From: Paraburkholderia madseniana
GTDB taxonomy: Bacteria; Pseudomonadota; Gammaproteobacteria; Burkholderiales; Burkholderiaceae
Direction of reading: 5' to 3'
Length of the DNA: 64,000 nt
NCBI RefSeq assembly: GCF_009690905.1
Contig: NZ_VOSW01000023.1
Span: 1-64,000, forward strand
Part shown: piece by piece, positions 17,338 through 27,376 of the stretch
Numbering within the stretch: the first letter of the stretch is position 1
Layout of the letters: each line of letters begins with the position of its first letter
The notes under the pieces: model-generated
Told to the model about the DNA's origin: nothing
Database searches by the model: none
The model's input: the letters and a program-made list of their open reading frames with translations, nothing else
Program-made: the position numbers and the translations under genes

Positions 17338-18423
17338 ATGTATCCACTGCCCGATGGTCTATTTGCAGCCAGAAACCAATGGTACATAGCGGCATGGTCT
17401 GAGGAGGTGACGCGAGAGCCGATGGAGCGCTGGATTCTCGACGAGCCTGTCGCGCTTTACCGCACGGAGAGCGGCAAGCCTGTCGCTCTTGAAGGGCGTT
17501 GCCCACATCGCGGCTTTCCGCTGGGCAGAAGCCGCGTCTCCGGTGACAACATTCAGTGCGGTTATCACGGCATCACTTTTCGGCCCGATGGCAGTTGCGC
17601 CGCTATCCCGAGCCAGTCCGCTGTACCGGCAGCCTGCCGGGTCCGCTCCTATCCCATTGTTGAGCAGTGGCGGTGGCTTTGGATCTGGATGGGTGATCCA
17701 GCACTGGCGGACGAAAGCCTGATCCCGAGCGAGGATGAACTCGGTCTTGGCGATGGCGATCATCTGATCGTTAGCGGTGGTTATAACCTTGTCGCGGGTC
17801 GGTACATGCTTTTGCATGACAACCTGTTTGATCTGACGCATGTCGGATACCTGCACATGCCCAGCTTCGGAAGCGGCGGTGGCGCACAGGACACGGTTCC
17901 TGAAGTCAAAACGGGCCCGAACTGGGTATCCAGTGTCTATGCGCAGCGCAACGTCGACATTCCCGACTTCTTCTCCCGGTTCCTGCATTTCAGTGGCAAG
18001 GTGGACAGGGTGCAGGGACTCAAATTGTTATTGCCGTGCCTGCATGTTGGTGGTACTCAGATTTCTCTTCCGCAGAAAACCGATGCCACTCCGGGCGAGC
18101 TCTTGGGTTCATTGCGGGTTTATCACGCCGTGACGCCTGCCACCCGTCACAGCACCAACTATTTCTTCGCGGCGGGCCAGTCGTGGAGCAGTGATCGCAG
18201 CGTATCCCAGCAGTTGTTCGACTATCAAAAGAACCGCGTGATACCCGAAGACGTCATGGCCTCCGAATATATTGAGGAAATGATCCAGAAGAGTCGGTCG
18301 ACTTCGGAGGTTCTTGTTAGAGCCGACGCGGTTTGCGTGACCGGGCGCCGGATGTTCGAGAAGATGATTCACGGCGAAATGACGCCCAATCCCGTAGAGC
18401 GACCGCTCACCGCATTGGGCTGA
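17338..18423 (+). CDS. Rieske non-haem iron oxygenase, VanA-like O-demethylase subunit, 361 aa
   Basis: The Rieske centre is CPHRG (Cys55, His57) and CGYHG (Cys74, His77). The catalytic domain contains HDNLFDLTHVGYLH, with the two His ligands of the mononuclear iron. The N-terminus and length match the vanillate O-demethylase / toluenesulfonate methyl-monooxygenase group. Such enzymes hydroxylate or demethylate aromatic ethers and take electrons from a VanB-type reductase, which is encoded next. It probably starts the pathway by removing a methyl group or hydroxylating the substrate. Confidence 0.92.
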   Translation: MYPLPDGLFAARNQWYIAAWSEEVTREPMERWILDEPVALYRTESGKPVALEGRCPHRGFPLGRSRVSGDNIQCGYHGITFRPDGSCAAIPSQSAVPAACRVRSYPIVEQWRWLWIWMGDPALADESLIPSEDELGLGDGDHLIVSGGYNLVAGRYMLLHDNLFDLTHVGYLHMPSFGSGGGAQDTVPEVKTGPNWVSSVYAQRNVDIPDFFSRFLHFSGKVDRVQGLKLLLPCLHVGGTQISLPQKTDATPGELLGSLRVYHAVTPATRHSTNYFFAAGQSWSSDRSVSQQLFDYQKNRVIPEDVMASEYIEEMIQKSRSTSEVLVRADAVCVTGRRMFEKMIHGEMTPNPVERPLTALG

Positions 18424-18501
18424 TGGGAACGTCCTTGACCAAATCCTGCCGGCCGGTTCTCTCCGGAGGTCGGCTGGCGTCGTCTGCAGACTGAAAATAC
18501 A

Positions 18502-19467
18502 ATGAACCAGACAGTTTCTACAATCGCCGTCCGAGTTGTGCGCAAGCGGGTGGAGGCGAAAGATATATGTAGTATTGAGCTTGCCGATGCTCGCGGGGAT
18601 ATTCTGCCTGCGTTTTCGGCTGGCTCCCACATCGATGTCCATCTTCCGGGTGGTCTCGTCCGTCAATATTCGTTATGCAATCATCCGGGCGAAAGATACC
18701 ACTACCGTATCGGCGTATTGCGCGATCCCAATTCTCGCGGTGGATCGATGGCAGTGCATGATTTGGTTGAGCAGGGCGACATCCTTCACATCAGTGCGCC
18801 CCGGAATCATTTTCAGCTGGCGTCTGCTGAACGGTACCTCATGTTCGCCGGTGGAATTGGTGTCACCCCTATCTTGTGCATGACGGAAGTGCTTTCCCGG
18901 AGCGACAGCGATTTTACTTTTCATTACTATGGCCGGTCAGCAGATAGGATGGCGTTTGCCGGACATATCACTGCATCGGCTTTTCGCGATCGTGTTCGTT
19001 TTCATCTCGATGATGAAACGGGCAAGCCACGACCAGCACTCGAGAAGGTATTTGCGCACGAAAGCCACGGGACGCATCTTTATGTCTGTGGACCAACGGG
19101 TTTCATCAATTGGATAGTCGATGCGGCTAAGGCTGCCGGTTGGACGCAAGAGCGGATCCATTACGAGTACTTTTCGCCTCCAGTGGCGGCGCCGAACGCT
19201 GAATGTTTTGAGATTGAACTGGCTCGCAGCGGCGGAATATTTACGGTGCCGGCAGAAAAATCGGTGGTCGCAGTCCTACGCGAGAACGGCATCGATTTGC
19301 CAGTGTCATGCGAGGCTGGAGTGTGCGGCACTTGCCTCACTCGGGTTCTCGCAGGCGACCCGGATCATCGAGATGTCTATCTTACAGACGAGGAACATGT
19401 TCGGAACGACCGTTTTACACCTTGTTGCTCGCGTTCTCTGTCACGACGTTTAGTGCTTGATCTTTAA
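18502..19467 (+). CDS. VanB-type phthalate-family reductase, 321 aa
   Basis: An FMN domain (RQYSLCNHPGE, the flavin-binding RxYS motif), an NAD domain (FAGGIGVTPILCM and YVCGPTGF) and a C-terminal plant-type [2Fe-2S] domain (Cys270, Cys275 and Cys278 in CEAGVCGTC, plus Cys308) appear in the order typical of phthalate dioxygenase reductase and VanB. It passes electrons from NADH to the Rieske oxygenase encoded 78 bases upstream. The pair forms a two-component oxygenase. Length is standard. Confidence 0.92.
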   Translation: MNQTVSTIAVRVVRKRVEAKDICSIELADARGDILPAFSAGSHIDVHLPGGLVRQYSLCNHPGERYHYRIGVLRDPNSRGGSMAVHDLVEQGDILHISAPRNHFQLASAERYLMFAGGIGVTPILCMTEVLSRSDSDFTFHYYGRSADRMAFAGHITASAFRDRVRFHLDDETGKPRPALEKVFAHESHGTHLYVCGPTGFINWIVDAAKAAGWTQERIHYEYFSPPVAAPNAECFEIELARSGGIFTVPAEKSVVAVLRENGIDLPVSCEAGVCGTCLTRVLAGDPDHRDVYLTDEEHVRNDRFTPCCSRSLSRRLVLDL

Positions 19468-19997
19468 TCCGCTCGCGACGATGGTCTAGGTAGACATGTA
19501 CGTTGTTCGGTAAAGAACTCGCGCAAAGCGTCTGTGATATCCGAGTACGGTGCGTCGTGTGTCAAATTGTGTCTATACCTGTTTGATCAGGCAGCCCAGC
19601 AGGGTGTACCTTTGCGCCGTCGTTATCGCATTGCTCGGTGATGAATTGATCGAGCAACTGAACCCGGAGCCGCTGGACTCAGAGAGCGCTAGCATGGCGG
19701 CCGCTGGCCGCATCATGTTTTTCGAGTTTCCAGAGCGTGACTGAGGACATGATGTTTTCAGGGTTTACCCCTGAATTGAACGTTGATCGCTAAGTTTCGC
19801 GACCGCACGTTGGCAGAAAAGGTCCGGTTTCGTGCGGCACGCGGAACGTTGCAGAGTAGCGATTTCGATCCTAAGTCATTGTTTGTCATGGAAAGTTCGT
19901 GCCATCGCCGTGTCTGAATGTACGTTGCGAGTTCAAACTTAAGTGAACAAAGTTCAAAGTTAAGCGAATCTCGACAACTGTCAAAGCGACATCCCTT
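19468..19997. other. Intergenic boundary between island and groESL
   Basis: About 530 bases with no supported gene. A minus-strand frame around 19758-20108 ends in an NVQFRGKP-like string that hints at a transposase remnant, but the rest lacks family features. A direct repeat lies at 19930-19968. This is the right edge of the catabolic island. Confidence 0.35.
19930..19968. repeat. Direct repeat, two 18-base copies at 21-base spacing
   Basis: AGTTCAAACTTAAGTGAA and AGTTCAAAGTTAAGCGAA match at 16 of 18 positions and sit on the same helical face. They end about 30 bases before the groESL -35 element. They could be regulator sites or part of a mobile-element end. Confidence 0.5.
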
Positions 19998-20027
19998 CTT
20001 GAATTTGTCACCACCCGTCCATATAAT
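19998..20027 (+). promoter_or_regulatory. groESL promoter, overlapping sigma-70 and sigma-32 elements
   Basis: A vegetative-type pair is TTGAAT (19999-20004) and TATAAT (20022-20027) with 17 bases between. In the same DNA, CTTGAA (19998) followed after about 12 bases by GTCCATAT (20017-20024) resembles the heat-shock consensus CTTGAA / CCCCATNT. Two sigma factors could therefore share the site. The -10 box touches the CIRCE operator, which suits repression by steric blocking. Confidence 0.7.
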
Positions 20028-20053
20028 TAGCACTCGCTGCACGAGAGTGCTAA
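20027..20053. promoter_or_regulatory. CIRCE operator (HrcA site)
   Basis: TTAGCACTC and GAGTGCTAA are separated by exactly nine bases, a perfect match to the CIRCE consensus. The HrcA repressor is known to bind this element and to lose activity when GroEL is titrated by unfolded protein. Its overlap with the -10 region and its position about 75 bases upstream of groES show direct control of the chaperonin operon. Confidence 0.95.
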
Positions 20054-20125
20054 CAACATCGCCGGTTGGCGCAGCCAGCCGGGTTTTCTCAGCGTTCTTC
20101 AGTCTCAATCAAGAGAGGAGTATGT

Positions 20126-20416
20126 ATGAACCTTCGTCCTTTGCATGATCGCGTGATCGTCAAACGTCTGGATCAAGAAACCAAGACCGCGTCGGGCATC
20201 GTGATCCCCGAAGCCGCAGCAGAAAAGCCGGATCAAGGCGAAATTCTGGCAGTCGGTCCGGGCAAGCGTGACGACAAAGGCGCACAAATCGCCCTCGACG
20301 TGAAAGTTGGTGACCGCGTCCTGTTCGGCAAGTACGCAGGCCAGACCGTCAAGGTCGACGGCAACGAACTGCTCGTGATGCGCGAAGAAGACATCATGGC
20401 CGTGGTGCAAAAGTAA
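20126..20416 (+). CDS. GroES co-chaperonin, 96 aa
   Basis: [15 protein letters not shown] starts the protein, followed by a mobile loop with SGIVIP and the conserved [13 protein letters not shown] strand. This is full-length GroES, the heptameric lid that closes the GroEL chamber during protein folding in the cytoplasm. AGAGGAG lies upstream of ATG at 20126. An open frame begins at 20066 but has no family support. It is cotranscribed with groEL 54 bases downstream. Confidence 0.98.
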   Translation: MNLRPLHDRVIVKRLDQETKTASGIVIPEAAAEKPDQGEILAVGPGKRDDKGAQIALDVKVGDRVLFGKYAGQTVKVDGNELLVMREEDIMAVVQK

Positions 20417-20467
20417 GCGCCAGTCGCTACTTTTCCCGGTCATATCCCAAAGAATTCAAGGAGTTAG

Positions 20468-22111
<1,644 letters not shown>

Positions 22112-22119
22112 TTTCCGAT

Positions 22120-22150
22120 TGAGCCTCACTTGGGCCTCGTTTGAGGCTCA
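22120..22150. terminator. Hairpin just after groEL
   Basis: TGAGCCTCA (22120-22128) and TGAGGCTCA (22142-22150) form a perfect nine-base stem. There is no strong T run, so it may protect the 3' end of the mRNA or act together with the terminator that follows. Confidence 0.55.
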
Positions 22151-22189
22151 GTTGGAAACACATGGGGAAGTGCGTCGCGAGGCGTGCTT

Positions 22190-22233
22190 CCCAAAACAAA
22201 AAACCCGCAGAAATGCGGGTTTTTTGTTTTGGG
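22190..22233. terminator. Bidirectional terminator between groEL and thiD
   Basis: Perfect 20-base arms (22190-22209 and 22214-22233) surround a GAAA tetraloop. Each arm holds a run of six A or T residues, so it gives a GC-rich stem with a U tract in both directions. It ends both the groESL transcript and the convergent thiD transcript. Confidence 0.92.
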
Positions 22234-22375
22234 GCAAGGGGTTAGGTCGTCCGGTATTACGCGTGCTTCGCGCACGTTGTATTCGTCAGCCTATTAGGCT
22301 TGTCGGGCCGCGGCTAAAGTGGAAACGCTTGCCGGGCGCCTGCTGCTCGCGCAGCAGACGCTTCGAGTCGTCAAA

Positions 22376-23236
22376 TTAATGCCGTGCTTCGCCCGGTGTC
22401 GCATCCTTGCCGGTTGCAGGCGGCGTGTCGTCGTCGCTGCTGCGGGCCCAGAAGAAGCGATCGGGCAGATATGCGCCCATGCCTGGCCGGAATGCGTTGC
22501 GCATCGCCTGATACAGATACTCCTGCGCTTCGCGCACGGCTTCCGCAGGGTCCTGGCCGTTGGCCAGCAAGGCGGCAATCGCGGCGCCGAGCGTGTCGGT
22601 AATGCCCATAATCCGATGGGCGCCGCGGTCCCACATATCCTGGCGCAGTTGGCCGTCTTCGCTGAACAGCGTATTGACGAGCCGGTGCGTGCCGGTTTCC
22701 GTCGACAGAATGTATTCGCAGCCTTGCGACAGCAGATGCGAGATCGCCGCGTCGAGGCTCGGCGCCTCGGCGTCGCCGTCCGGCTGGGCGAGAGCGAGCA
22801 GCGTGGTCGAATCGGCAACCAGCAAGGTGGTTTGCGGCGCCAGCAGGTCAGCGATCGCTTCGCGCAGTTCGTCGGCGGCGAGCACGTGTTCGTCGTCGAG
22901 CGTGAAATCGGGGGCGAGGATCAGCGGGATGTCGTCGTAATCGGCGACCACCTCGGCAATCGCGCTCACCACTTCCGCGCGCGTGCATGCGCCGACCTTG
23001 AACGCGGCGATCGGCATGTCTTCGAGCAGCATCCGAGCCTGGGTCGCGACCACTTCAGGGTCGAGTCCGGTGACTTCGTCGCAGCTTGCCGAGTCGCGCA
23101 CGGTATAGCCCGTGAGCACGGAGACGCCATGGCAGCCCATGCTGGCAAGGGTCATCAGGTCGGCTTGCAGGCCGGAGCCGCCGGTGGGATCGGAAAGGCC
23201 GAAGGTGAGGACGATCGGAGGCGTATCGCTGGGCAT
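22376..23236 (-). CDS. ThiD-like hydroxymethylpyrimidine (phosphate) kinase, 286 aa
   Basis: The N-terminus VLTFGLSDPTGGSGLQADLMT and GVSVLTGYTVRDS match ThiD, which phosphorylates HMP and HMP-phosphate in thiamin synthesis. The length is slightly above the usual 266. The C-terminal anion-hole motif, GxGCT in classical ThiD, reads GITDTLGAAIAALL here, with aspartate near the cysteine position, as in other ribokinase-fold kinases. A kinase of this fold is certain; strict ThiD substrate choice is less so. No thiamin operon partners are nearby. Confidence 0.85.
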   Translation of the reverse strand: MPSDTPPIVLTFGLSDPTGGSGLQADLMTLASMGCHGVSVLTGYTVRDSASCDEVTGLDPEVVATQARMLLEDMPIAAFKVGACTRAEVVSAIAEVVADYDDIPLILAPDFTLDDEHVLAADELREAIADLLAPQTTLLVADSTTLLALAQPDGDAEAPSLDAAISHLLSQGCEYILSTETGTHRLVNTLFSEDGQLRQDMWDRGAHRIMGITDTLGAAIAALLANGQDPAEAVREAQEYLYQAMRNAFRPGMGAYLPDRFFWARSSDDDTPPATGKDATPGEARH

Positions 23237-23534
23237 GAAGATTTACAAAAAGGAGCTGTATTTAGGCGCAGAGGGTGCGCAATCGGCTCAATTATGCGGC
23301 CTAAACCGTTATGAAGGCGGTTTTTCGCAGTCTTCGGCGCATTGCCGCAAGCCAGCAGCGCGTGAGCGGCAGCCAGGCGCGACCCTACGCGCAAGCGCCA
23401 GCCAAACCGACGCAACCCTCTAGCCAAAGGCCGCCGCACGCTAGGATTGCGCGTTTCTGATTGCTAGGCATTGGGGCGGCAACACGGTACCATCATGGCT
23501 CCCGTTTACCCGGACTTTACGACGCGACACAAGA

Positions 23535-23705
23535 ATGGAATATCAAAGCTGGATGTGCCTGATTTGCGGCTGGATTTACGACGAAGAAGCCGGTTTGCCG
23601 GACGAAGGCATTGCGCCGGGCACCCGCTGGGAGGACGTTCCTATTAACTGGACCTGCCCGGAATGCGGAGCGCGCAAGGAAGACTTCGAGATGGTCCAGA
23701 TCTGA
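23535..23705 (+). CDS. Rubredoxin, 56 aa
   Basis: This is a one-iron electron carrier with the two knuckles CLICGWIYDEEAG and CPECGARKEDFE, giving the Cys4 iron site. MEYQSWMC starts the protein and the length is typical. It is divergent from thiD, with about 300 bases between. Rubredoxins pass electrons to alkane hydroxylases or oxidoreductases; no partner is encoded beside it. Confidence 0.95.
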   Translation: MEYQSWMCLICGWIYDEEAGLPDEGIAPGTRWEDVPINWTCPECGARKEDFEMVQI

Positions 23706-23963
23706 GGTCCGAGGGGCAAACGGCGGTGTCCAATTGAGCGCCATGTCGCGTGCCTGCGGCGCGGCGTTTTGCAGGCGGCGTCGGCCGGATCGAGCGCGGT
23801 TCATGCGCCCGGAGCGCAGTCCCTACGCGGCGGTGCGGAACGTCCCCGGTTGCACCGTGTCGCAGCGGTAATCTGTCATTGTCCTGTCGCTAGTTCGCGC
23901 GTTAGCCGATCAGTCTCTCGTGCAGCGCCGAGCGGCGGCCCGTCAGCTTCCTGTCGCCTGCCC

Positions 23964-25373
23964 ATGACTCTTCGATCCGCTGCACCCGATTCCTTCGATG
24001 CATTGCCCAATCCGCGCGGCGGCGCTGTCCGTTCCGCGGAGCTGGCGCTGGCAGAGGCGTTGCTGGCGTTCGAGCAACACCGCGAGAGCACCTCAGCGCT
24101 GCTGCGCGCGTCGCACGCGTTGCGCGAAGCCGGCTGGCTGAGCGCGCAGCGCTTCGCTGACGCGCTGGTGCGGCTCTCGCCTCTGGCCGAGGGCGATCCG
24201 GCTGACGCGGACAGCGCGCGGCCTGTGTTCGGCGCGGCATTGCACGATTTCCGCGCGGCGCTCGAGCGCCACAATCTGCGCGAGCTGTCCTGTTCGCCCA
24301 CGCTGTTCAACCACTATCACGCGCTCTGTGCCCATCTGTCGGAGCACACGCCCGGTTCGGCCGTCGCTTTCGAAGATCTCGCCTTGAGCGCGCGCCCGGT
24401 GCCGCCGGTGTCGCTGCATAACCAGTCCGCAGATCAACTCGCCCATTTGCGGGCGCGCTACGAGCGCGCGCTGCTGCCGGTGTTGCGCTCGCAACCTGAT
24501 AGCAGCGGTGCTGCGCTGGCGTTCACGAACGCGGCGCTCGACGAACTGGATGCCGTCTTTACCGAACTCACCGGCCCGGATCCCTACGATTTCTGGCGCC
24601 TCGCGAAAGCTTGCGCCAAGGCGCTACGCGTCAGCGGCCGCGCCACCGGAGATGCCGACGCGCGGCGTTTCTACGCGCGCTGCAACCTCACCCTGGCCGA
24701 TCATGCGCACGGCATCGAGCGCGCGCCGCGTTCGCTGGTGCGTGCGACGCTGGCGCTACTGTGGCGCGATTACGCGCTGTTCGGCGCTGCAGCGGAAGAC
24801 GCCGATCAGGTCGAAGTGCTGCACGACTATGGCTTGACGGTCGATTGGCACGTCGCGGGCACCCAGGCATCCGAAATGCTTTGGGAAGCTGGCGCCGTGC
24901 AGGCGCAGGCGGTCAGCGCGACCCGTAGCACGCTGACGCGCGAGCTGGGCGTGTTAACCGTCAACTCGCACGCGTATGAAGATTTCCTGCAAACGGCCGA
25001 TGCCTCGATTTCTGCGCTGACCGAGCACGCCCGCGCGGCCGACCAGCCCGAGAAAGCCGATCCGAGCGAAGCGTTGCAGGCGGGCGACGCCGCCTACCGG
25101 CTCGGTGCCGCCGCGTGCGCGCTGGGCCTCGGCCACGTGGCGCTGGTTGCCGATGCGCTCGGGCTCGCGTGGCGCCGCCGCGCGCACGCCGGCGTATCGA
25201 CGCCGGCGGTGCGCGCCCACGTCATCGTCGGTGCACCGGCGGCGAGTACGCTCGAGCAGGCCGCCGAAGCGTTGCGTGCGATGCTGCACAAAGTTGCCGC
25301 GGGCGTCGCGCCGACAGGCAGCAACGCTGCACTGGTCGCATTGACGCGTTCGATCGAGCAGGGCGGCGCCTGA
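23964..25373 (+). CDS. Uncharacterised alanine-rich helical protein, 469 aa
   Basis: I do not recognise a defined domain. From ATG at 23964 the protein is soluble, strongly helical and rich in Ala, Leu and Arg, with recurring helical hairpin patterns. Helices such as LALAEALLAFEQHRES and PRSLVRATLALLWRDYALFG recall the non-catalytic N-terminal regions of ChpA/PilL-type histidine kinases, but no kinase, CheW or phosphotransfer His is evident. The rubredoxin gene neighbours pili-chemotaxis genes in some related bacteria, which makes a stripped ChpA-like remnant possible; this is inference. The frame is open from 23769. Confidence 0.65.
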   Translation: MTLRSAAPDSFDALPNPRGGAVRSAELALAEALLAFEQHRESTSALLRASHALREAGWLSAQRFADALVRLSPLAEGDPADADSARPVFGAALHDFRAALERHNLRELSCSPTLFNHYHALCAHLSEHTPGSAVAFEDLALSARPVPPVSLHNQSADQLAHLRARYERALLPVLRSQPDSSGAALAFTNAALDELDAVFTELTGPDPYDFWRLAKACAKALRVSGRATGDADARRFYARCNLTLADHAHGIERAPRSLVRATLALLWRDYALFGAAAEDADQVEVLHDYGLTVDWHVAGTQASEMLWEAGAVQAQAVSATRSTLTRELGVLTVNSHAYEDFLQTADASISALTEHARAADQPEKADPSEALQAGDAAYRLGAAACALGLGHVALVADALGLAWRRRAHAGVSTPAVRAHVIVGAPAASTLEQAAEALRAMLHKVAAGVAPTGSNAALVALTRSIEQGGA

Positions 25374-25638
25374 ACTGCTGGCTGCGGTATCAATCAGCAG
25401 CATGCCCTGCGCACCGGCGCCCATCCTCTGCTGTCAACAGCGAGGAGCCATGTTCGAACCCGGAGGCACGCGATATGCGTGTCGTCAACACCGCTGAGCG
25501 CGCCATGGACAAGGCCCGCGTGCGTGATAGAGTGCAACTTGATTCGCCGTCGATGGCTCGCGGCGCAGTTCATCGCGCACGTCGCGGTTCCGCGCTCAAA
25601 GCCCGCCATCCTGCACCGTCTTTGCTAAAATCCGAACT
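25374..25638. other. Intergenic, no feature seen
   Basis: About 265 bases between the alanine-rich protein and yqgE. It probably carries the promoter of the yqgE-ruvX-pyrR operon. I could not define one. Confidence 0.3.
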
Positions 25639-26217
25639 ATGTCCAAGAGTACCGATCGCATCAATCTGACCAATCAGTTCCTGATCGCCATGCCAAACAT
25701 GGCGGATCCCACGTTTTCAGGAACGGTGGTCTACCTTTGCGATCACAGTGAGCGCGGCGCGCTCGGCCTCGTGATCAACCGGCCGACCGATATCGACCTT
25801 GAAGCGCTCTTCAGTCGCATCGATCTCAAACTCGAGATCGAGCCCCTTCTCCATGTGCCCGTCTATTTCGGCGGCCCGGTGCAAACCGAGCGCGGCTTCG
25901 TGCTGCACGATCCGAAAGACGGCAATACCTATACGTCGTCGATGTCGGTGCCAGGCGGGCTTGAGATGACCACGTCGAAAGACGTGCTCGAAGCCGTCGC
26001 GAGCGGCACCGGTCCGGAGCGTTTTCTGCTCACGCTCGGCCATGCCGGCTGGGGCGCGGGTCAGCTCGAAGAAGAGATTTCGAAGAACGGCTGGCTCACG
26101 GTTGAAGCCGACCCGAAGATCGTTTTCGACGTGCCTGCCGAAGAGCGTCTGGAAGCTGCGCTCGCGCTGCTCGGCATTTCACTGTCGATGCTGTCGGGCG
26201 AAGCAGGTCACGCATGA
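25639..26217 (+). CDS. YqgE / AlgH family protein (DUF179), 192 aa
   Basis: [25 protein letters not shown] and [12 protein letters not shown] near the N-terminus, then [15 protein letters not shown], are the family signature. The protein is full length. Its biochemical role is not settled. It commonly precedes ruvX, as it does here, and their ATGA overlap shows coupled translation. Confidence 0.93.
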   Translation: MSKSTDRINLTNQFLIAMPNMADPTFSGTVVYLCDHSERGALGLVINRPTDIDLEALFSRIDLKLEIEPLLHVPVYFGGPVQTERGFVLHDPKDGNTYTSSMSVPGGLEMTTSKDVLEAVASGTGPERFLLTLGHAGWGAGQLEEEISKNGWLTVEADPKIVFDVPAEERLEAALALLGISLSMLSGEAGHA

Positions 26218-26654
26218 GCCTGGCGGCCGGACGTGAGGCGACGCTGCTTGCGTTCGACTATGGTGAAAAGCGGATCGGCGTGGCGGTGGGCAACTCGCTC
26301 ACGCGCAGCGCACGGGCGCTCGTGATCGTGCAGAACCGCAGCCGCGAATACCGTTTCGAGGCGATTGGCAAGCTGATCGCCGAGTGGAAGCCGGACGCGC
26401 TGGTGGTCGGTTTGCCCATGCACCCGGATGGCACGCCGCACGAAATGACCCAACTCGCGAAGCGCTTCGGCAATCAACTGAATGGCCGATTCAATCTGCC
26501 GGTGACATGGATCGACGAGCGCTATTCATCGGTCGAGGCGAAGGCGGAAATCCGCGCCGGCAACGGGCGTGCCGACATGCTCGACGCCGAAGCCGCCAGC
26601 ATCATCCTCCAGCAATATCTAGACGGACTTTCCGACGATCATGAGTTCCATTGA
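26214..26654 (+). CDS. RuvX (YqgF) RNase H-fold nuclease, 146 aa
   Basis: [17 protein letters not shown] contains the catalytic Asp of the RNase H-like fold, and [13 protein letters not shown] is the second conserved segment. The family processes the 5' end of pre-16S rRNA and has been proposed as a Holliday-junction resolvase. It is complete, overlaps yqgE by four bases and pyrR by fourteen, so the three genes form one tight operon. Confidence 0.94.
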   Translation: MSLAAGREATLLAFDYGEKRIGVAVGNSLTRSARALVIVQNRSREYRFEAIGKLIAEWKPDALVVGLPMHPDGTPHEMTQLAKRFGNQLNGRFNLPVTWIDERYSSVEAKAEIRAGNGRADMLDAEAASIILQQYLDGLSDDHEFH

Positions 26655-27171
26655 CGCCGAAGCGCTTTATCGCGCCGTGCTCGAACAGGTTCGCGCGGCG
26701 TATGGCGACGCCTTCAGCGCTGCCGATGGCCCCGTGCTGGCCGGCATCTACAGCGGCGGCGCGTGGCTCGCCGAGCGCCTCGCGCGCGATCTGAAGGCGC
26801 CGAGCTTCGGCGTGGTGAATGTCGCGCTGCATCGCGACGACTACGCGAAAAAAGGCCTGCACTCGCAGGCAAGCCCGACCTCGCTGCCGTTTTCCGTGGA
26901 CAAACGCCGCATCGTGCTGGTGGACGACGTGCTGTACACCGGCCGCACGATTCGCGCGGCGTTGAATGAGCTGTACGACTACGGCCGTCCGGCATCGGTT
27001 GAACTGGCGGTGCTCGCCGATCGCGGTGGACGCGAGTTGCCAGTGGCGGCGCGTTTTGTCGGCGGCGTGGTGGATGTGCTGGCCGATGCAACGCTCGTAC
27101 TCGTCCGCGAAGAGGGCGGCGCGGCAGGCCATCCGCGTTTCTCTTTTCACACCGAGGCACGCGTCGATTGA
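26641..27171 (+). CDS. PyrR bifunctional regulator / uracil phosphoribosyltransferase, 176 aa
   Basis: The PRPP-binding motif [19 protein letters not shown] and the N-terminal [14 protein letters not shown] are characteristic. PyrR converts uracil and PRPP to UMP and in some bacteria regulates the pyr mRNA. Here it leads the pyrimidine genes, although its neighbour pyrB is now 1.9 kb away because the IscB element has entered between them. No attenuator was identified. Confidence 0.93.
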   Translation: MSSIDAEALYRAVLEQVRAAYGDAFSAADGPVLAGIYSGGAWLAERLARDLKAPSFGVVNVALHRDDYAKKGLHSQASPTSLPFSVDKRRIVLVDDVLYTGRTIRAALNELYDYGRPASVELAVLADRGGRELPVAARFVGGVVDVLADATLVLVREEGGAAGHPRFSFHTEARVD

Positions 27172-27376
27172 ACGGAGCTTCTCGCGTTGTGCAACACCGT
27201 ACCCGGTTCGCCGCGTTTCGAACTCCGTATTGGGCAATTGGCCCGGCACAAAGGTTTCGGGCCGACGGCCACCGCGTTTCGCGCGAAGGGCCGACGTAGC
27301 CCAAAACCATCGCAAGCAGTCCGCATCGACCCTGATTACGTTGAAGCCCGTATTTGAAGCAGGTACACCGTCAATC
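27172..27376. other. pyrR downstream region up to the IscB element
   Basis: About 200 bases of GC-rich DNA without a gene. The last 16-20 bases before the hairpin at 27381 (roughly 27361-27376) correspond to the place where IscB omegaRNAs carry their guide. Confidence 0.4.

Noticed and set aside
19758..20108. 116-residue minus-strand frame over the groESL promoter
   Set aside because: It would cover the CIRCE and promoter; only its last few residues recall a transposase, and no catalytic motif is present.
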